NCBI RefSeq assembly: GCF_900114215.1
Contig: NZ_FOSG01000030.1
Span: forward strand, 1-53,742
DNA: 53,742 nucleotides
DNA from: Streptomyces mangrovi
Lineage (GTDB): Bacteria > Actinomycetota > Actinomycetes > Streptomycetales > Streptomycetaceae
Reading direction: 5' to 3'
Shown here: positions 31,735 through 42,490 of the stretch, piece after piece
Layout: each line of letters starts with the position of its first letter
Numbering within the stretch: the first letter of the stretch is position 1
Made by a program: the position numbers and the translations under genes
Notes under the pieces: model-generated
Databases searched by the model: none
Told to the model about the DNA's origin: nothing
Seen by the model: the letters and a program-made list of their open reading frames with translations, nothing else

Positions 31735-32607
31735 TCAATTGTCGCGGATGCCCGCGAAGAGGTCGTCCTCGGGGATGGACGTGTCCACCAGGGACTTCGC
31801 CAGCTCGTACTCCTCCGTCGGCCAGACCTCCCTCTGGAGCTCCATCGGGACCCTGAACCAGCCGCCGTCGGGGTCGATCTGGGTGGCGTGGGCGATCAGC
31901 GCCTTGTCCCGGACCTCGAAGAAGTCCGCGCAGGGCACGTAGGTGGTCAGCGTGCGCTCGGCACGCTGGAACTCATCCCACCGCTTGAGCCACTCGCCGT
32001 AGGGGGACTCCAGGCCGCGCTCCAGCATCGCCTCGTGCAGGGCGAGGGTGCGGGGACGGTTGAAGCCCTGGTTGTAGTAGAGCTTCAGGGGCTGCCAGGG
32101 CTCGCCCGCCTCCGGGTACCGGCCGGCCTCGCCCGCGGCGTCGAAGGCCGCCATCGTGATCCGGTGGGTCATGATGTGGTCCGGGTGCGGATAGCCGCCG
32201 TTCTCGTCGTAGGTGGTGACCACGTGCGGCCGGAAGGCGCGGATGCTGCGCACCAGCCGCTCGGCGGCCTCCTCCACGTCCTGGAGCGCGAAGCAGCCCT
32301 CCGGCAGCGGCGGCAGCGGGTCGCCCTCGGGCAGACCGGAGTCGACGAAGCCCAGCCACTCCTGCTTCACGCCCAGGATCTCGCGGGCCTCGGCCATCTC
32401 CCTGGCCCGCACCTCGTGGATGTGCTCCTCGATGTAGGCGTCGCCCTGGAGCTTGGGGTTGAGGATGGAGCCGCGCTCCCCGCCCGTGCAGGTCACGACC
32501 AGCACGTCCACCCCCTCGGACACGTACTTCGCCATGGTCGCCGCGCCCTTGCTCGACTCGTCGTCGGGGTGCGCGTGCACGGCCATCAGTCTGAGCTGTT
32601 CAGTCAA
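31735..32607 (-). CDS. mca: Mycothiol S-conjugate amidase
   Basis: A 290-aa zinc hydrolase of the LmbE/MshB family that cleaves mycothiol-toxin conjugates, releasing a mercapturic acid for export. Zinc ligands are in H11-A-H13-P-D15-D16 and in H141-P-D-H144; the surrounding TYDENGGYPHPDH is typical of Mca and MshB. Length and C-terminus (VRDKALIAHATQIDP) fit Mca. The TTG start has GAGG upstream. A likely sigma-R promoter precedes it. DUF4307, the usual divergent neighbour of mca, is present. Confidence 0.96.
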   Translation of the reverse strand: MTEQLRLMAVHAHPDDESSKGAATMAKYVSEGVDVLVVTCTGGERGSILNPKLQGDAYIEEHIHEVRAREMAEAREILGVKQEWLGFVDSGLPEGDPLPPLPEGCFALQDVEEAAERLVRSIRAFRPHVVTTYDENGGYPHPDHIMTHRITMAAFDAAGEAGRYPEAGEPWQPLKLYYNQGFNRPRTLALHEAMLERGLESPYGEWLKRWDEFQRAERTLTTYVPCADFFEVRDKALIAHATQIDPDGGWFRVPMELQREVWPTEEYELAKSLVDTSIPEDDLFAGIRDN

Positions 32608-32651
32608 GGCTCGATCCTCGTTACCTGGTCATGGGAGACGGCTTCTATAGT

Positions 32652-32679
32652 GACCGAAGCGGCATCCGCTTGTATTCCC
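32652..32679 (-). promoter_or_regulatory. Candidate sigma-R promoter of mca
   Basis: On the minus strand GGGAAT (32674-32679) is followed after 18 bp by GGT, or after 19 bp by GTC (32652-32655). This is close to the GGGAAT-N18-GTT thiol-stress consensus. The -10 lies about 45 bp before the mca start. A dyad AAGCGG-CAT-CCGCTT fills the spacer. From memory, mca is a known sigma-R target in S. coelicolor, which supports the call. Confidence 0.6.
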
Positions 32680-32705
32680 GATAGGACCGACAGGACCGGC
32701 AGGAC

Positions 32706-33131
32706 ATGGCGATGAGTTCGGCTGACCCGGCGCGCGCGAAGCTGCCCCGGGGGCGGTACGGGCGCTCGGCGGACGAGCGCTCGGACCGCCGCCTGAAGGC
32801 GGTCGGCGCGGTGCTGGGCGTGGCGTTCCTGGCGCTGATCGCCTGGTTCGGGGTGTCGTACGTCACCGGGACGAAGGTCAGCGGCGAGCTGATCAAGTTC
32901 GAGATCGTCTCGGACCGGGAGGTGGCCGTCCACCTGGAGGTCCGCAAGGGCGAGGACGTCACCGGCGTGTGCACCGTCAACACCCTCGCGGCGGACGGCG
33001 GGGACGTGGGCCGCGCGGACTTCACCTTCGACGGGCCGCGCGGCCGCATCGACGAGGTCGTCACCGTACGCACCACGAAGCGGGCCACCAGCGCCCAGCT
33101 GGTCGGCTGTACGGCGGCCGGCGGAAACTGA
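32706..33131 (+). CDS. DUF4307 membrane protein
   Basis: A 141-aa protein with one transmembrane helix (LKAVGAVLGVAFLALIAWFG, about residues 30-50) and an external beta-rich domain with two Cys (GVCTVN and VGCTA). It fits DUF4307, an actinobacterial family often next to mca. The extracellular pair of Cys suggests a disulfide. Start ATG 32706, with a second ATG two codons in. Function unknown; the divergent pairing with mca hints at a role in thiol stress. Confidence 0.88.
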   Translation: MAMSSADPARAKLPRGRYGRSADERSDRRLKAVGAVLGVAFLALIAWFGVSYVTGTKVSGELIKFEIVSDREVAVHLEVRKGEDVTGVCTVNTLAADGGDVGRADFTFDGPRGRIDEVVTVRTTKRATSAQLVGCTAAGGN

Positions 33132-33186
33132 CGGTCCTCCCCGGGCCCCGAAGGTCCGACCTTCTTCCCTTTTCCGGCGGAATTGT

Positions 33187-33192
33187 TAGGCT
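33187..33192 (+). promoter_or_regulatory. Candidate -10 of greA
   Basis: TAGGCT lies about 80 bp before the greA start, giving an untranslated leader of about 75 nt. The leader ends in a clear GAGGAG ribosome site. The leader also contains a GAAGG-to-CCTTC hairpin (about 33211-33226). Confidence 0.4.
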
Positions 33193-33273
33193 CGTGGTTT
33201 CGCCCACCCATGAAGGCGCACCCTTCGGGTAGGGCGTTGCTTTATATCCCGAGAGTACCTACGAGGAGCACCT

Positions 33274-33771
33274 GTGACCCAGACCAGCGACAACGTCACC
33301 TGGCTCACCCAGGAGGCGTACGACCAGCTCAAGGCCGAGCTGGAGTACCTGTCGGGTCCTGCCCGCGTCGAGATCGCCAAGAAGATCGAGGCGGCCCGCG
33401 AGGAAGGCGACCTCCGTGAGAACGGCGGCTACCACGCGGCCAAGGAGGAGCAGGGCAAGCAGGAGCTGCGGGTACGCCAGCTCACCCAGCTGCTGGAGAA
33501 CGCCAAGGTCGGCGAGGCTCCGGCGGACGACGGCGTGGTCGAGCCCGGCATGGTGGTCACCGTCGCCTTCGACGGTGACGAGGACGACACGATCACCTTC
33601 CTCCTCGCCTCCCGCGAGTACGCCAGCTCGGACATCGAGACCTACTCCCCGCAGTCCCCGCTGGGCCGGGGTGTGAACGGCAAGAAGGTCGGCGACGACG
33701 CCGAGTACGAGCTGCCCAACGGCAAGATGGCCTCGGTGCGGGTCCTGAACGCCAAGCCGTACCAGGGCTGA
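33274..33771 (+). CDS. greA: Transcription elongation factor GreA
   Basis: A 165-aa Gre factor that helps backtracked RNA polymerase cut its transcript. The coiled-coil tip carries the acidic residues in EEGDLRENGGYHAAKEEQ; the globular C-terminal domain has SPLGRGVNGKKVGD, the family end motif. GTG start with GAGGAG upstream. Monocistronic with strong terminators downstream. Confidence 0.95.
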   Translation: MTQTSDNVTWLTQEAYDQLKAELEYLSGPARVEIAKKIEAAREEGDLRENGGYHAAKEEQGKQELRVRQLTQLLENAKVGEAPADDGVVEPGMVVTVAFDGDEDDTITFLLASREYASSDIETYSPQSPLGRGVNGKKVGDDAEYELPNGKMASVRVLNAKPYQG

Positions 33772-33792
33772 GCCCCGCGAGGGGCGGACGAC

Positions 33793-33839
33793 GCGGCCCC
33801 CGGCCGCCACGGATCCTTTCCGTGGCGGCCGGGGGCCGC
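33793..33839. terminator. Strong bidirectional terminator after greA
   Basis: A perfect 20-bp stem (33793-33812 with 33820-33839) around loop ATCCTTT. Confidence 0.88.
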
Positions 33840-33842
33840 TTC

Positions 33843-33880
33843 GCCGTGCTCACGGTCGTGCCCGCGACCGTGAGCACGGC
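33843..33880. terminator. Second stem-loop in tandem, serving the convergent ABC operon
   Basis: A 16-bp stem (33843-33858 with 33865-33880) and 6-nt loop, 3 bp after the previous hairpin and 20 bp from the permease stop codon. Confidence 0.8.
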
Positions 33881-33899
33881 CGTGGGCACGGCGCGCCGG

Positions 33900-34760
33900 T
33901 CAGGCCGCCGAGCGGTACTTGCGCACCGCCAGGGTGCGGAAGACCGCGATGATCAGCACCGACCACAGCAGCGAGGCCAGTACCGGGTTCTGCATGGGCC
34001 AGGCGTCGGGCGCCTGGTAGCCGGGCGGGAGATTGCCGAACAGCTCGCGGGCCGCCAGTACGGTCGCGCTGAACGGGTTCCACTCGGCGACGTGCTGCAG
34101 GAACGACGGCATGTTCTCCGAGGGCACGAAGGCGATCGAGATGAAGGTCAGCGGGAACAGCCAGATCAGCCCGCCGGAGGTCGCCGCCTCCGGAGTGCGC
34201 ACCGACAGGCCGATCAGCGCGCCGATCCAGGTGAAGGCGTAGCCCAGCAGGAGCAGCAGACAGAAGCCCGCCAGCGCCTTGAGGACGCCCTCGTGGGCCC
34301 GCCACCCGACGATCGCCGCCACGACGGCCAGCACCACCAGTGTCAGCGCGGTCTGGACGAGGTCGGCCAGGGTGCGGCCGGTCAGGACCGCGCCGCGCGC
34401 CATCGGCAGGGAGCGGAAGCGGTCGACGAGGCCCTTGTGCATGTCCTCGGCGATGCCCGCGCCCGCGCCGGCCGTGGCGAAGGTGACGGTCTGGGCGAAG
34501 ATGCCCGCCATGAGGAACTCGCGGTAGGCGGCTGCGTCCACACCGGCGCCGGGGATGCTGATCGAGCCGCCGAAGACGTAGCTGAACAGCACCACGAACA
34601 TGACCGGCTGGATGAGGCCGAAGATCACCATCTCCGGGATGCGCATCATCCGCAGCAGGTTGCGCTTGGCGATGGTCAGCGAGTCCGTCAGGGACTGCCC
34701 GATGCCGCCGCCCGAGCGGGGCGCGCGGGTGGTGGACGTGGAACCGGTGGTGGTGCTCAC
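33900..34760 (-). CDS. ABC-2 type transporter permease (DrrB-like)
   Basis: A 286-aa permease with six predicted membrane segments: an N-terminal Thr/Ser-rich lead, then SLTIAKRNLLRMMRIPEMVI before the first helix, and the family-typical ENMPSFLQHVAEWNPFSATVLAARELF. The GTG start overlaps the ATPase stop (GTGA) and is preceded by AAGGAGAA. Together with the ATPase it forms a DrrAB-type exporter for lipids or drugs; the substrate is not known. Confidence 0.92.
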   Translation of the reverse strand: MSTTTGSTSTTRAPRSGGGIGQSLTDSLTIAKRNLLRMMRIPEMVIFGLIQPVMFVVLFSYVFGGSISIPGAGVDAAAYREFLMAGIFAQTVTFATAGAGAGIAEDMHKGLVDRFRSLPMARGAVLTGRTLADLVQTALTLVVLAVVAAIVGWRAHEGVLKALAGFCLLLLLGYAFTWIGALIGLSVRTPEAATSGGLIWLFPLTFISIAFVPSENMPSFLQHVAEWNPFSATVLAARELFGNLPPGYQAPDAWPMQNPVLASLLWSVLIIAVFRTLAVRKYRSAA

Positions 34761-35788
34761 TTGGCGTTCTCCTTCCGGCCCGCGGCCTTCGCGGCGGACC
34801 CGGTGCCCCTGCCGTCCCCGTCCGGGCCGGCCCCGGCCTCCTCGGCGTCCTGCGCCGCGTGGCCGGTCAGCGAGATGAACACGTCGTCGAGGGTCGGGCG
34901 GCGCAGGCCCACGTCGTCGAGCTCCACGCCGCGGGCGTCCAGCTCCCGGATGGCCTCGGCCAGGAGCTTGGCGCCGCCGACGACCGGGACGGTCAGCCTG
35001 CGGGTGTGCTCCTCCACCGCGACCGCGCCCCTGCCCAGGCCCCGCAGGACCTCTTCGGCGGTGCGGATGTCGCCGCGCTCGTGCACGACGACCTCGATGC
35101 GCTCGCCGCCGATGCGGGCCTTGAGCTCGTCGGAGGTGCCGCGGGCGATGACGCGGCCGTGGTCGACCACGGCGATGTCGTGGGCGAGCCGGTCGGCCTC
35201 CTCCAGGTACTGGGTGGTCAGCAGCAGCGTGGTGCCGCCGGCGACCAGTTCCTCGATGACCTCCCACAGCGCCTGGCGGTTGCGCGGGTCCAGGCCGGTG
35301 GTCGGCTCGTCCATGAACATCACGGGCGGGCTGACGACCAGCGCGGCGGCGAGGTCGAGCCGGCGGCGCATGCCGCCGGAGTACGTCTTGGCGGTCCGGT
35401 CGGCGGCGTCGGCGAGGTTGAACCGCTCCAGCAGCTCGGTGGCCCGCCGCTTGGCGTCGCGTGCGGACATCTGGTAGAGGCGAGCGACCATCTGGAGGTT
35501 CTCACGGCCGGTCAGATACTCGTCGACGGCGGCGAACTGCCCGGACAGACCGATGGAGCGGCGCACCTCCTGGGGCTGCTTGAGCACGTCGATGCCCGCC
35601 ACGACCGCGCGGCCGCTGTCGGGCCGCAGCAGTGTGGTCAGCACTCGTACGGTGGTGGTCTTCCCCGCTCCGTTGGGCCCGAGCAGGCCCAGCACGGTGC
35701 CTTCGGGGACGTCGAGGTCGACACCGTCCAGAGCCCTGACGTCGCCGAAGGTCTTGACCAGCCCCTCGGCGTGGATGGCACCTGGCAT
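34757..35788 (-). CDS. ABC transporter ATP-binding protein (DrrA-like)
   Basis: A 343-aa ATPase of the daunorubicin-resistance family: Walker A LLGPNGAGKTTT, Q-loop SGQFAAVDE, signature YSGGMRRRLDLA, Walker B VMFMDEPTTGLDP and an H-switch in a Gln form (LLTTQYLEEAD, typical of DrrA). The DrrA-like C-terminal extension (ELDDVGLRRPTLDDVFISLTG) is present. The ATG has GGGAG upstream. It is the first gene of a two-gene unit. Confidence 0.94.
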   Translation of the reverse strand: MPGAIHAEGLVKTFGDVRALDGVDLDVPEGTVLGLLGPNGAGKTTTVRVLTTLLRPDSGRAVVAGIDVLKQPQEVRRSIGLSGQFAAVDEYLTGRENLQMVARLYQMSARDAKRRATELLERFNLADAADRTAKTYSGGMRRRLDLAAALVVSPPVMFMDEPTTGLDPRNRQALWEVIEELVAGGTTLLLTTQYLEEADRLAHDIAVVDHGRVIARGTSDELKARIGGERIEVVVHERGDIRTAEEVLRGLGRGAVAVEEHTRRLTVPVVGGAKLLAEAIRELDARGVELDDVGLRRPTLDDVFISLTGHAAQDAEEAGAGPDGDGRGTGSAAKAAGRKENAK

Positions 35789-35922
35789 GGAGGTCTCCCA
35801 TGGGTGTGGGTGGTCGGAAAAGGATGGGAACGCTGGGAACCGCGGAGAGCAGCCGCTCCGCACCGAATGCGACGGCGCGTGCGGATGCGCGTGGACACAC
35901 CGCGGGCGCGGTGCGGGTCAGC

Positions 35923-35952
35923 ACTATGCAGCAACGCGATATATCGCGTCAA
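35923..35952 (-). promoter_or_regulatory. Promoter of the DrrAB-like operon with overlapping 16-bp palindrome
   Basis: On the minus strand TTGACG (35947-35952), an 18-bp spacer and CATAGT (35923-35928) make a good promoter. The perfect palindrome ACGCGATATATCGCGT (35934-35949) fills most of the spacer and touches the -35. This layout fits TetR- or PadR-type repression of an exporter. No such regulator is adjacent. The leader to the ATPase start is about 130 nt. Confidence 0.65.
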
Positions 35953-36071
35953 ACGATTTACGGCGTGTCCCGCGGACGCGTTCCGGCAGTGCCCCCCATC
36001 GGCGCCCCACCGGCGCGGCGTGCCCGGGGCGACCCGCTCCGCGCCGCCCCGCGCGGCCGCCCCCGTACGCC

Positions 36072-37316
36072 TCAGCCCGTCACCGTGTAGCCGGCCCTGA
36101 CCAGCGACGCCTTCACCTCGGCACAGTGCTGCGGACCCTTGGTCTCCAGATGCAGATCCACCTCCACCTCCGTCAGCCCGAGCCGGGGGTCGGTCCGCAC
36201 ATGGCTGACGTCCAGGACGTTGGCGTCCGCCACCGACAGCTCCGCCAGGAGCGCCGCCAGAGCCCCCGGACGGTCGGTCAGCCGCAGCCGCAGCGACAGA
36301 TAGCGGCCCGCCGCCGCCATGCCGTGCCGCAGGGTGCGCTGCAGCACCAGGGGATCGACGTTGCCGCCGGAGAGCACGGCCACCACCGGCCCCTCGAAGG
36401 CCTCCGGAGCGGACAGCAGCGCCGCCACCGGGCTGGCGCCGGCCGGCTCGACGACGAGCTTGGCCCGCTCCAGGCAGAGCAGCAGAGCGCTGGAGATCGC
36501 GTCCTCGCTCACGGTGCGGACCTCGTCGACCATCCTGCCGATGATCTCGAACGGCACGTCCCCGGGCCGCCCGACCATGATCCCGTCGGCCATCGTCGAG
36601 ACCGACTCCAAGGTCACCGGATGCCCGGCGGCCAGCGAGGGCGGGTAGGCGGCGGCCCCCTCGGCCTGCACCCCGACCACGCGCACGTCCGGCCGCAGCG
36701 ACTTCACCGCCAGCGCCACCCCGGCCGCCAGCCCGCCGCCGCCGATGCCGACGACGACCGTGCGGACCTCCGGGCACTGCTCCAGGATCTCCAGCCCGAC
36801 CGTGCCCTGGCCGGCGACGATGTCGGGGTGGTCGAAGGGGTGGATGAAGACCGCGCCGCTCTCGGCCGCGTACTCCTGCGCCGCCCGCAGCGTCTCGTCC
36901 ACCACCTGCCCGTGCAACCGCACCCGGGCGCCGTAGTCACGGGTCGCCGCCACCTTCGGCAGCGCCGCGCCCACCGGCATGAAGACCGTTGAGCGCACCC
37001 CCAGCAGGGACGCCGCCAGGGCGACGCCCTGGGCGTGGTTGCCCGCGGAGGCCGCGACGACCCCGCGGGCGCGCTCCTCGGCGGACATCGCGGCTATCCG
37101 CACATAGGCGCCGCGGACCTTGAACGAACCGGTGCGCTGGAGGTTCTCGCACTTGAGGTGGACGGGGGAGCCGACCAGTTCGCCGAGGTGGCGGCTGCCC
37201 TCCAGCGCGGTCGTCCGGGCCACGCCGGAGAGGGTCTTCTGGGCGGCGCGTACATCGTCGAGGGTGAGTGCCGGCGCGTCGTCGCGGCCGGTGTGCTGGA
37301 CAGTGCTGGCGACCAT
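36072..37316 (-). CDS. ilvA: Threonine ammonia-lyase (biosynthetic or catabolic) with ACT domain
   Basis: A 414-aa fold-II PLP enzyme making 2-oxobutanoate from threonine. PLP lysine is K66 in RTGSFKVRGAY; the phosphate loop is GIGGGGLAAGVA; ASAGNHAQGVA is the substrate loop. After about residue 330 comes an ACT-like domain (LRLRLTDRPGALAALLAELS and onward), as in the TdcB/IlvA type with a single ACT domain. No ribosome site is seen; CAGACT 6 nt before the ATG suggests a leaderless start. It lies upstream of the DrrAB operon on the same strand but about 280 bp away with a separate promoter between. Confidence 0.9.
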   Translation of the reverse strand: MVASTVQHTGRDDAPALTLDDVRAAQKTLSGVARTTALEGSRHLGELVGSPVHLKCENLQRTGSFKVRGAYVRIAAMSAEERARGVVAASAGNHAQGVALAASLLGVRSTVFMPVGAALPKVAATRDYGARVRLHGQVVDETLRAAQEYAAESGAVFIHPFDHPDIVAGQGTVGLEILEQCPEVRTVVVGIGGGGLAAGVALAVKSLRPDVRVVGVQAEGAAAYPPSLAAGHPVTLESVSTMADGIMVGRPGDVPFEIIGRMVDEVRTVSEDAISSALLLCLERAKLVVEPAGASPVAALLSAPEAFEGPVVAVLSGGNVDPLVLQRTLRHGMAAAGRYLSLRLRLTDRPGALAALLAELSVADANVLDVSHVRTDPRLGLTEVEVDLHLETKGPQHCAEVKASLVRAGYTVTG

Positions 37317-37529
37317 GCCGCCAGTCTGGCAGCCCGGCCCGCGGGAGGCTTGCGGGGACCCGGCCGGCTCCCGAGCCCCGCGGAGCCCGGGCGGGCGCCG
37401 CGCACCGCTTCCCGCTGCGGGAGCCTTTCATTCGTACGCTGCCGGTACGGGGCGGGCCCGGGACGCGTACTCTGTGGCACACCCTCAGCCCGTCGTACCC
37501 CGTATTCACGAAGAAGCGAGTACCCGGCC

Positions 37530-38105
37530 ATGCCCACGCACCCGGACATGACGACCGCACACCCCCACGACGAAACGAGCGAAGAGAGCGTGCAGGCCAG
37601 CATGCCCCCCACAGCAGGCCGCCCGGACCCCGACCAGGACCGGACCGGCTCCGCACCCCTTCTCGACCTCGACGCCCTGCAGCACCAGGTGGCCCTCTTC
37701 GCGCGCCGCGCGGAGCAGACCCGGCTCGGCGGCGTCGGACAGGCCCGCAACTCCATGGACCGCGCCGCCTACCTGCTGCTCAACCGGCTGGACCGGGACG
37801 GACCCACGGGCGTCAAGGCGCTCGCCGCGGGCATGGGGATCGACTCCTCGACCGTGACCCGCCAGGTGGCCCCGCTGGTGGAGTCCGGTCTGGTCAAACG
37901 CACCTCCCACCCCGACGACGGCCGCGCCGTGGTCCTCCAGCTCTCCCCGCGCGGCGTCGCGCGGCTGGAGCAGGTGCGCGCCTCGCGGCGCGAGCTGATG
38001 GAACTGCTGACACGGGACTGGGACGAGGAGGAGCGGACGGTCTTCTGCGAACTGCTCACCCGCTTCAACCAGGCCCTCTCCGACTTCCAGGCGGAGGGTT
38101 CCTGA
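37530..38105 (+). CDS. MarR-family transcriptional regulator
   Basis: A 191-aa winged-helix regulator: after a polar N-terminus (to about residue 45) comes ALQHQVALFARRAEQ, then HTH GVKALAAGMGIDSSTVTRQV, the wing VKRTSHPDDGRAVVLQLSPRG, and a C-terminal dimer helix. It is divergent from ilvA. A TACTCT hexamer (37468-37473) could be its -10. An in-frame ATG six codons in is an alternative start. Ligand and targets unknown. Confidence 0.88.
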   Translation: MPTHPDMTTAHPHDETSEESVQASMPPTAGRPDPDQDRTGSAPLLDLDALQHQVALFARRAEQTRLGGVGQARNSMDRAAYLLLNRLDRDGPTGVKALAAGMGIDSSTVTRQVAPLVESGLVKRTSHPDDGRAVVLQLSPRGVARLEQVRASRRELMELLTRDWDEEERTVFCELLTRFNQALSDFQAEGS

Positions 38106-38252
38106 CCCTCTGCGCGGCCCCTTCGCGAAGGCCCGCGGAAGCCCGCGGAGGCCCGCGGAGGCCCGCCCCCGATCAAGGCGCAAGGCGTCCGGGAGGCGGG
38201 CCCCGCGGCGCGGCTGTGAGGCGGCGTTTGCCCCTCCGGGGCGCACAGGGGG

Positions 38253-38258
38253 CAGGAT
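38253..38258 (+). promoter_or_regulatory. Candidate -10 of a leaderless DUF255-gene transcript
   Basis: CAGGAT 6 nt before ATG 38265, no Shine-Dalgarno. Confidence 0.4.
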
Positions 38259-38264
38259 GGGGAC

Positions 38265-40397
<2,133 letters not shown>

Positions 40398-40526
40398 GGC
40401 GGTGCGGGCGGCGGCCCCCTTCCCGCCGTCCGCACACCGCCCGCACACCACCCGTACAGCCCCCGCGCGCCGCCCGTGCGTCACCCACGTGGGGAAAAAC
40501 ACGGAGCGCCCGGCACGGGGTGTCCG

Positions 40527-40532
40527 TACAGT
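40527..40532 (+). promoter_or_regulatory. Candidate -10 of a leaderless aminotransferase transcript
   Basis: TACAGT 7 nt before ATG 40540, no Shine-Dalgarno. Confidence 0.5.
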
Positions 40533-40539
40533 GGCGGTC

Positions 40540-41751
40540 ATGCAGGTGATCCAGTCGACGAAACTCGCCAATGTCTGCTACGAGATCCGGGGCCCGGTTC
40601 TCGAGGAGGCCATGCGGCTGGAGGCGGCGGGTCACCGCATCCTCAAGCTCAACACCGGCAATCCCGCGCCCTTCGGCTTCGAGTGCCCGCCGGAAATCCT
40701 CGAGGACATGCTGCGCAACGTCGGGTCGGCGCACGGCTACGGCGACGCCAAGGGGCTGCTGGCGGCCCGGCGCGCGGTGATGCAGTACTACCAGACCAAG
40801 GGCATCGAGCTGGACGTCGAGGACGTCTACATCGGCAACGGCGCCTCCGAGCTGATCCAGATGTCGATGCAGGCGCTGCTGGACGACGGCGACGAGGTGC
40901 TCGTGCCGGCGCCGGACTACCCGCTGTGGACGGCCTCGGTCTCGCTGTCGGGCGGCACCGCCGTGCACTACCGCTGCGACGAGCAGTCCGACTGGATGCC
41001 GGACCTCGCCGACATCGAGAGCAAGGTGACCGACCGCACCAAGGCGATCGTCGTCATCAACCCCAACAACCCCACCGGCGCCGTCTACGGCGAAGAGGTG
41101 CTGCGCGGCCTGACGGACATCGCCCGCCGCCACGGCCTGATCGTCTACTCCGACGAGATCTACGACAAGATCCTCTACGACGGCGCCACCCACACCCCCA
41201 CCGCCGCCATCGCCCCCGACCTGCTGACCGTCACCTTCAACGGTCTGTCCAAGTCCTACCGGGTGGCCGGGTACCGCTGCGGGTGGATGGCGGTCTGCGG
41301 GCCGAAGACGCACGCCGCCAGCTACATCGAGGGTCTGACGATCCTGGCGAACATGCGGCTGTGCGCCAACATGCCGTCCCAGTACGCGGTGGCCACCGCA
41401 CTGGGCGGACGGCAGTCGATCAACGATCTGGTGCTGCCGGGCGGGCGGCTGCTGGAACAGCGCGACACCGCGTACGAGCTGCTGACGTCCATCCCGGGCG
41501 TGACATGTGTGAAACCCAAGGGGGCGCTGTACCTCTTCCCCCGGCTGGATCCCCAGGTCTACAAGATCAAGGACGACCGGCAGATGGTCCTCGACCTGCT
41601 GCGGGCGGAGAAGATCATGGTCGTCCACGGTACGGGTTTCAACTGGCCCGAGCCGGACCACTTCCGCATCGTCACGCTGCCTCCGTCGCAGGATCTGGCG
41701 GACGCGGTGCAGCGGATCGGTAAGTTCCTGGACGGCTACGGCCAGTACTGA
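40540..41751 (+). CDS. Pyridoxal-phosphate aminotransferase, AlaA-like (alanine/aspartate type)
   Basis: A 403-aa class I/II aminotransferase. PLP lysine is K238 in FNGLSKSYRVAGYRCGW; other marks are LNTGNPAPFGFE, YGDAKGLLAARRAVMQYY, INPNNPTGAVY and YSDEIYDKILYDG. The starting MQVIQSTKLANVCYEIRGPV and close likeness to E. coli AlaA suggest glutamate-pyruvate transamination for alanine synthesis. Complete and apparently functional; monocistronic. Confidence 0.92.
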   Translation: MQVIQSTKLANVCYEIRGPVLEEAMRLEAAGHRILKLNTGNPAPFGFECPPEILEDMLRNVGSAHGYGDAKGLLAARRAVMQYYQTKGIELDVEDVYIGNGASELIQMSMQALLDDGDEVLVPAPDYPLWTASVSLSGGTAVHYRCDEQSDWMPDLADIESKVTDRTKAIVVINPNNPTGAVYGEEVLRGLTDIARRHGLIVYSDEIYDKILYDGATHTPTAAIAPDLLTVTFNGLSKSYRVAGYRCGWMAVCGPKTHAASYIEGLTILANMRLCANMPSQYAVATALGGRQSINDLVLPGGRLLEQRDTAYELLTSIPGVTCVKPKGALYLFPRLDPQVYKIKDDRQMVLDLLRAEKIMVVHGTGFNWPEPDHFRIVTLPPSQDLADAVQRIGKFLDGYGQY

Positions 41752-41881
41752 GGCAGCGCTGAGGGGCTGCCCGCGCCCGGTGGACGGTGCGGGGCGACCG
41801 GAGTCCGGACGGGTGAGAAAGGCCTGGCGGGAGCGGGTGAGGACGCCGGGGAGTTTTCTGCACCCGTGACAACTTTAGACA

Positions 41882-41903
41882 GAGTCCAAGTTAGGATGGA
41901 CTC
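41882..41903. promoter_or_regulatory. Inverted repeat across the promoter of the 41928 gene
   Basis: GAGTCCA-N8-TGGACTC, with TAGGAT (41892-41897) as likely -10 between the arms. A GTGACA about 20 bp upstream could be a -35. The place suggests an operator. Confidence 0.5.
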
Positions 41904-41927
41904 CTGCATCAGCCAGGAGGCCATCCC

Positions 41928-42353
41928 ATGTACGAACCGATTCGCACGCCGTCGGTCCACACCATGGCCGATCCGGCCAGGACCGAGGGACTCCTCCCGC
42001 GCCGCTCCCGCGAGGAGGAGCTGGACAACAGGCTCGCCGGCCATCTGACCGCGCTGCTGACCGTGACCGACGAGCTCCGCGTCCACACCCCGGACGCGGA
42101 GCTGGACGACGCCGCACAGCGGCTCGACGCCCAGGTCACCCGATTGTGCGCGGGGCGCGCCCCGCTGCGGGCCGAGCCGTCCGCCGCCGGGGCCGACGCC
42201 TCCCGTGTCGCGGCCCTCCACCAGCGGGCCCACACGCTCGCCGGGCAGGCCCTGGTCGTGGCCACTTCCCGTTCGGACGCGGCGGCCGCCTCCCTGGCCG
42301 CCGAGCGGATGGAGGACCACGCCCGGGCACTCGGTCTGGCCGAGGTCGGCTGA
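41928..42353 (+). CDS. Conserved hypothetical helical protein (141 aa)
   Basis: A 141-aa all-helical, Ala/Asp/Arg-rich soluble protein. Segments such as ELDNRLAGHLTALLTVTDEL and ALHQRAHTLAGQALVVATSR look like long helices of a bundle. AGGAGG is well placed before the ATG. From memory a small protein near PEPCK is conserved in Streptomyces. No function can be given. Confidence 0.7.
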   Translation: MYEPIRTPSVHTMADPARTEGLLPRRSREEELDNRLAGHLTALLTVTDELRVHTPDAELDDAAQRLDAQVTRLCAGRAPLRAEPSAAGADASRVAALHQRAHTLAGQALVVATSRSDAAAASLAAERMEDHARALGLAEVG

Positions 42354-42384
42354 CCGGCGCCGACCGGAGGACGGGAAGCCCGCC

Positions 42385-42437
42385 GAGCCCGCGGGCCCCG
42401 TCCCGGCATCCTGTGCCGGGACGGGGCCCGCGGGCTC
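42385..42437. terminator. Long bidirectional terminator
   Basis: A perfect 24-bp stem (42385-42408 with 42414-42437) and 5-nt loop between convergent genes. Confidence 0.9.
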
Positions 42438-42490
42438 TCGCACGGCGGCTCGGCCGGGCGGCTCGACCGCCCGCCCGGCCGTTCGCCCGC

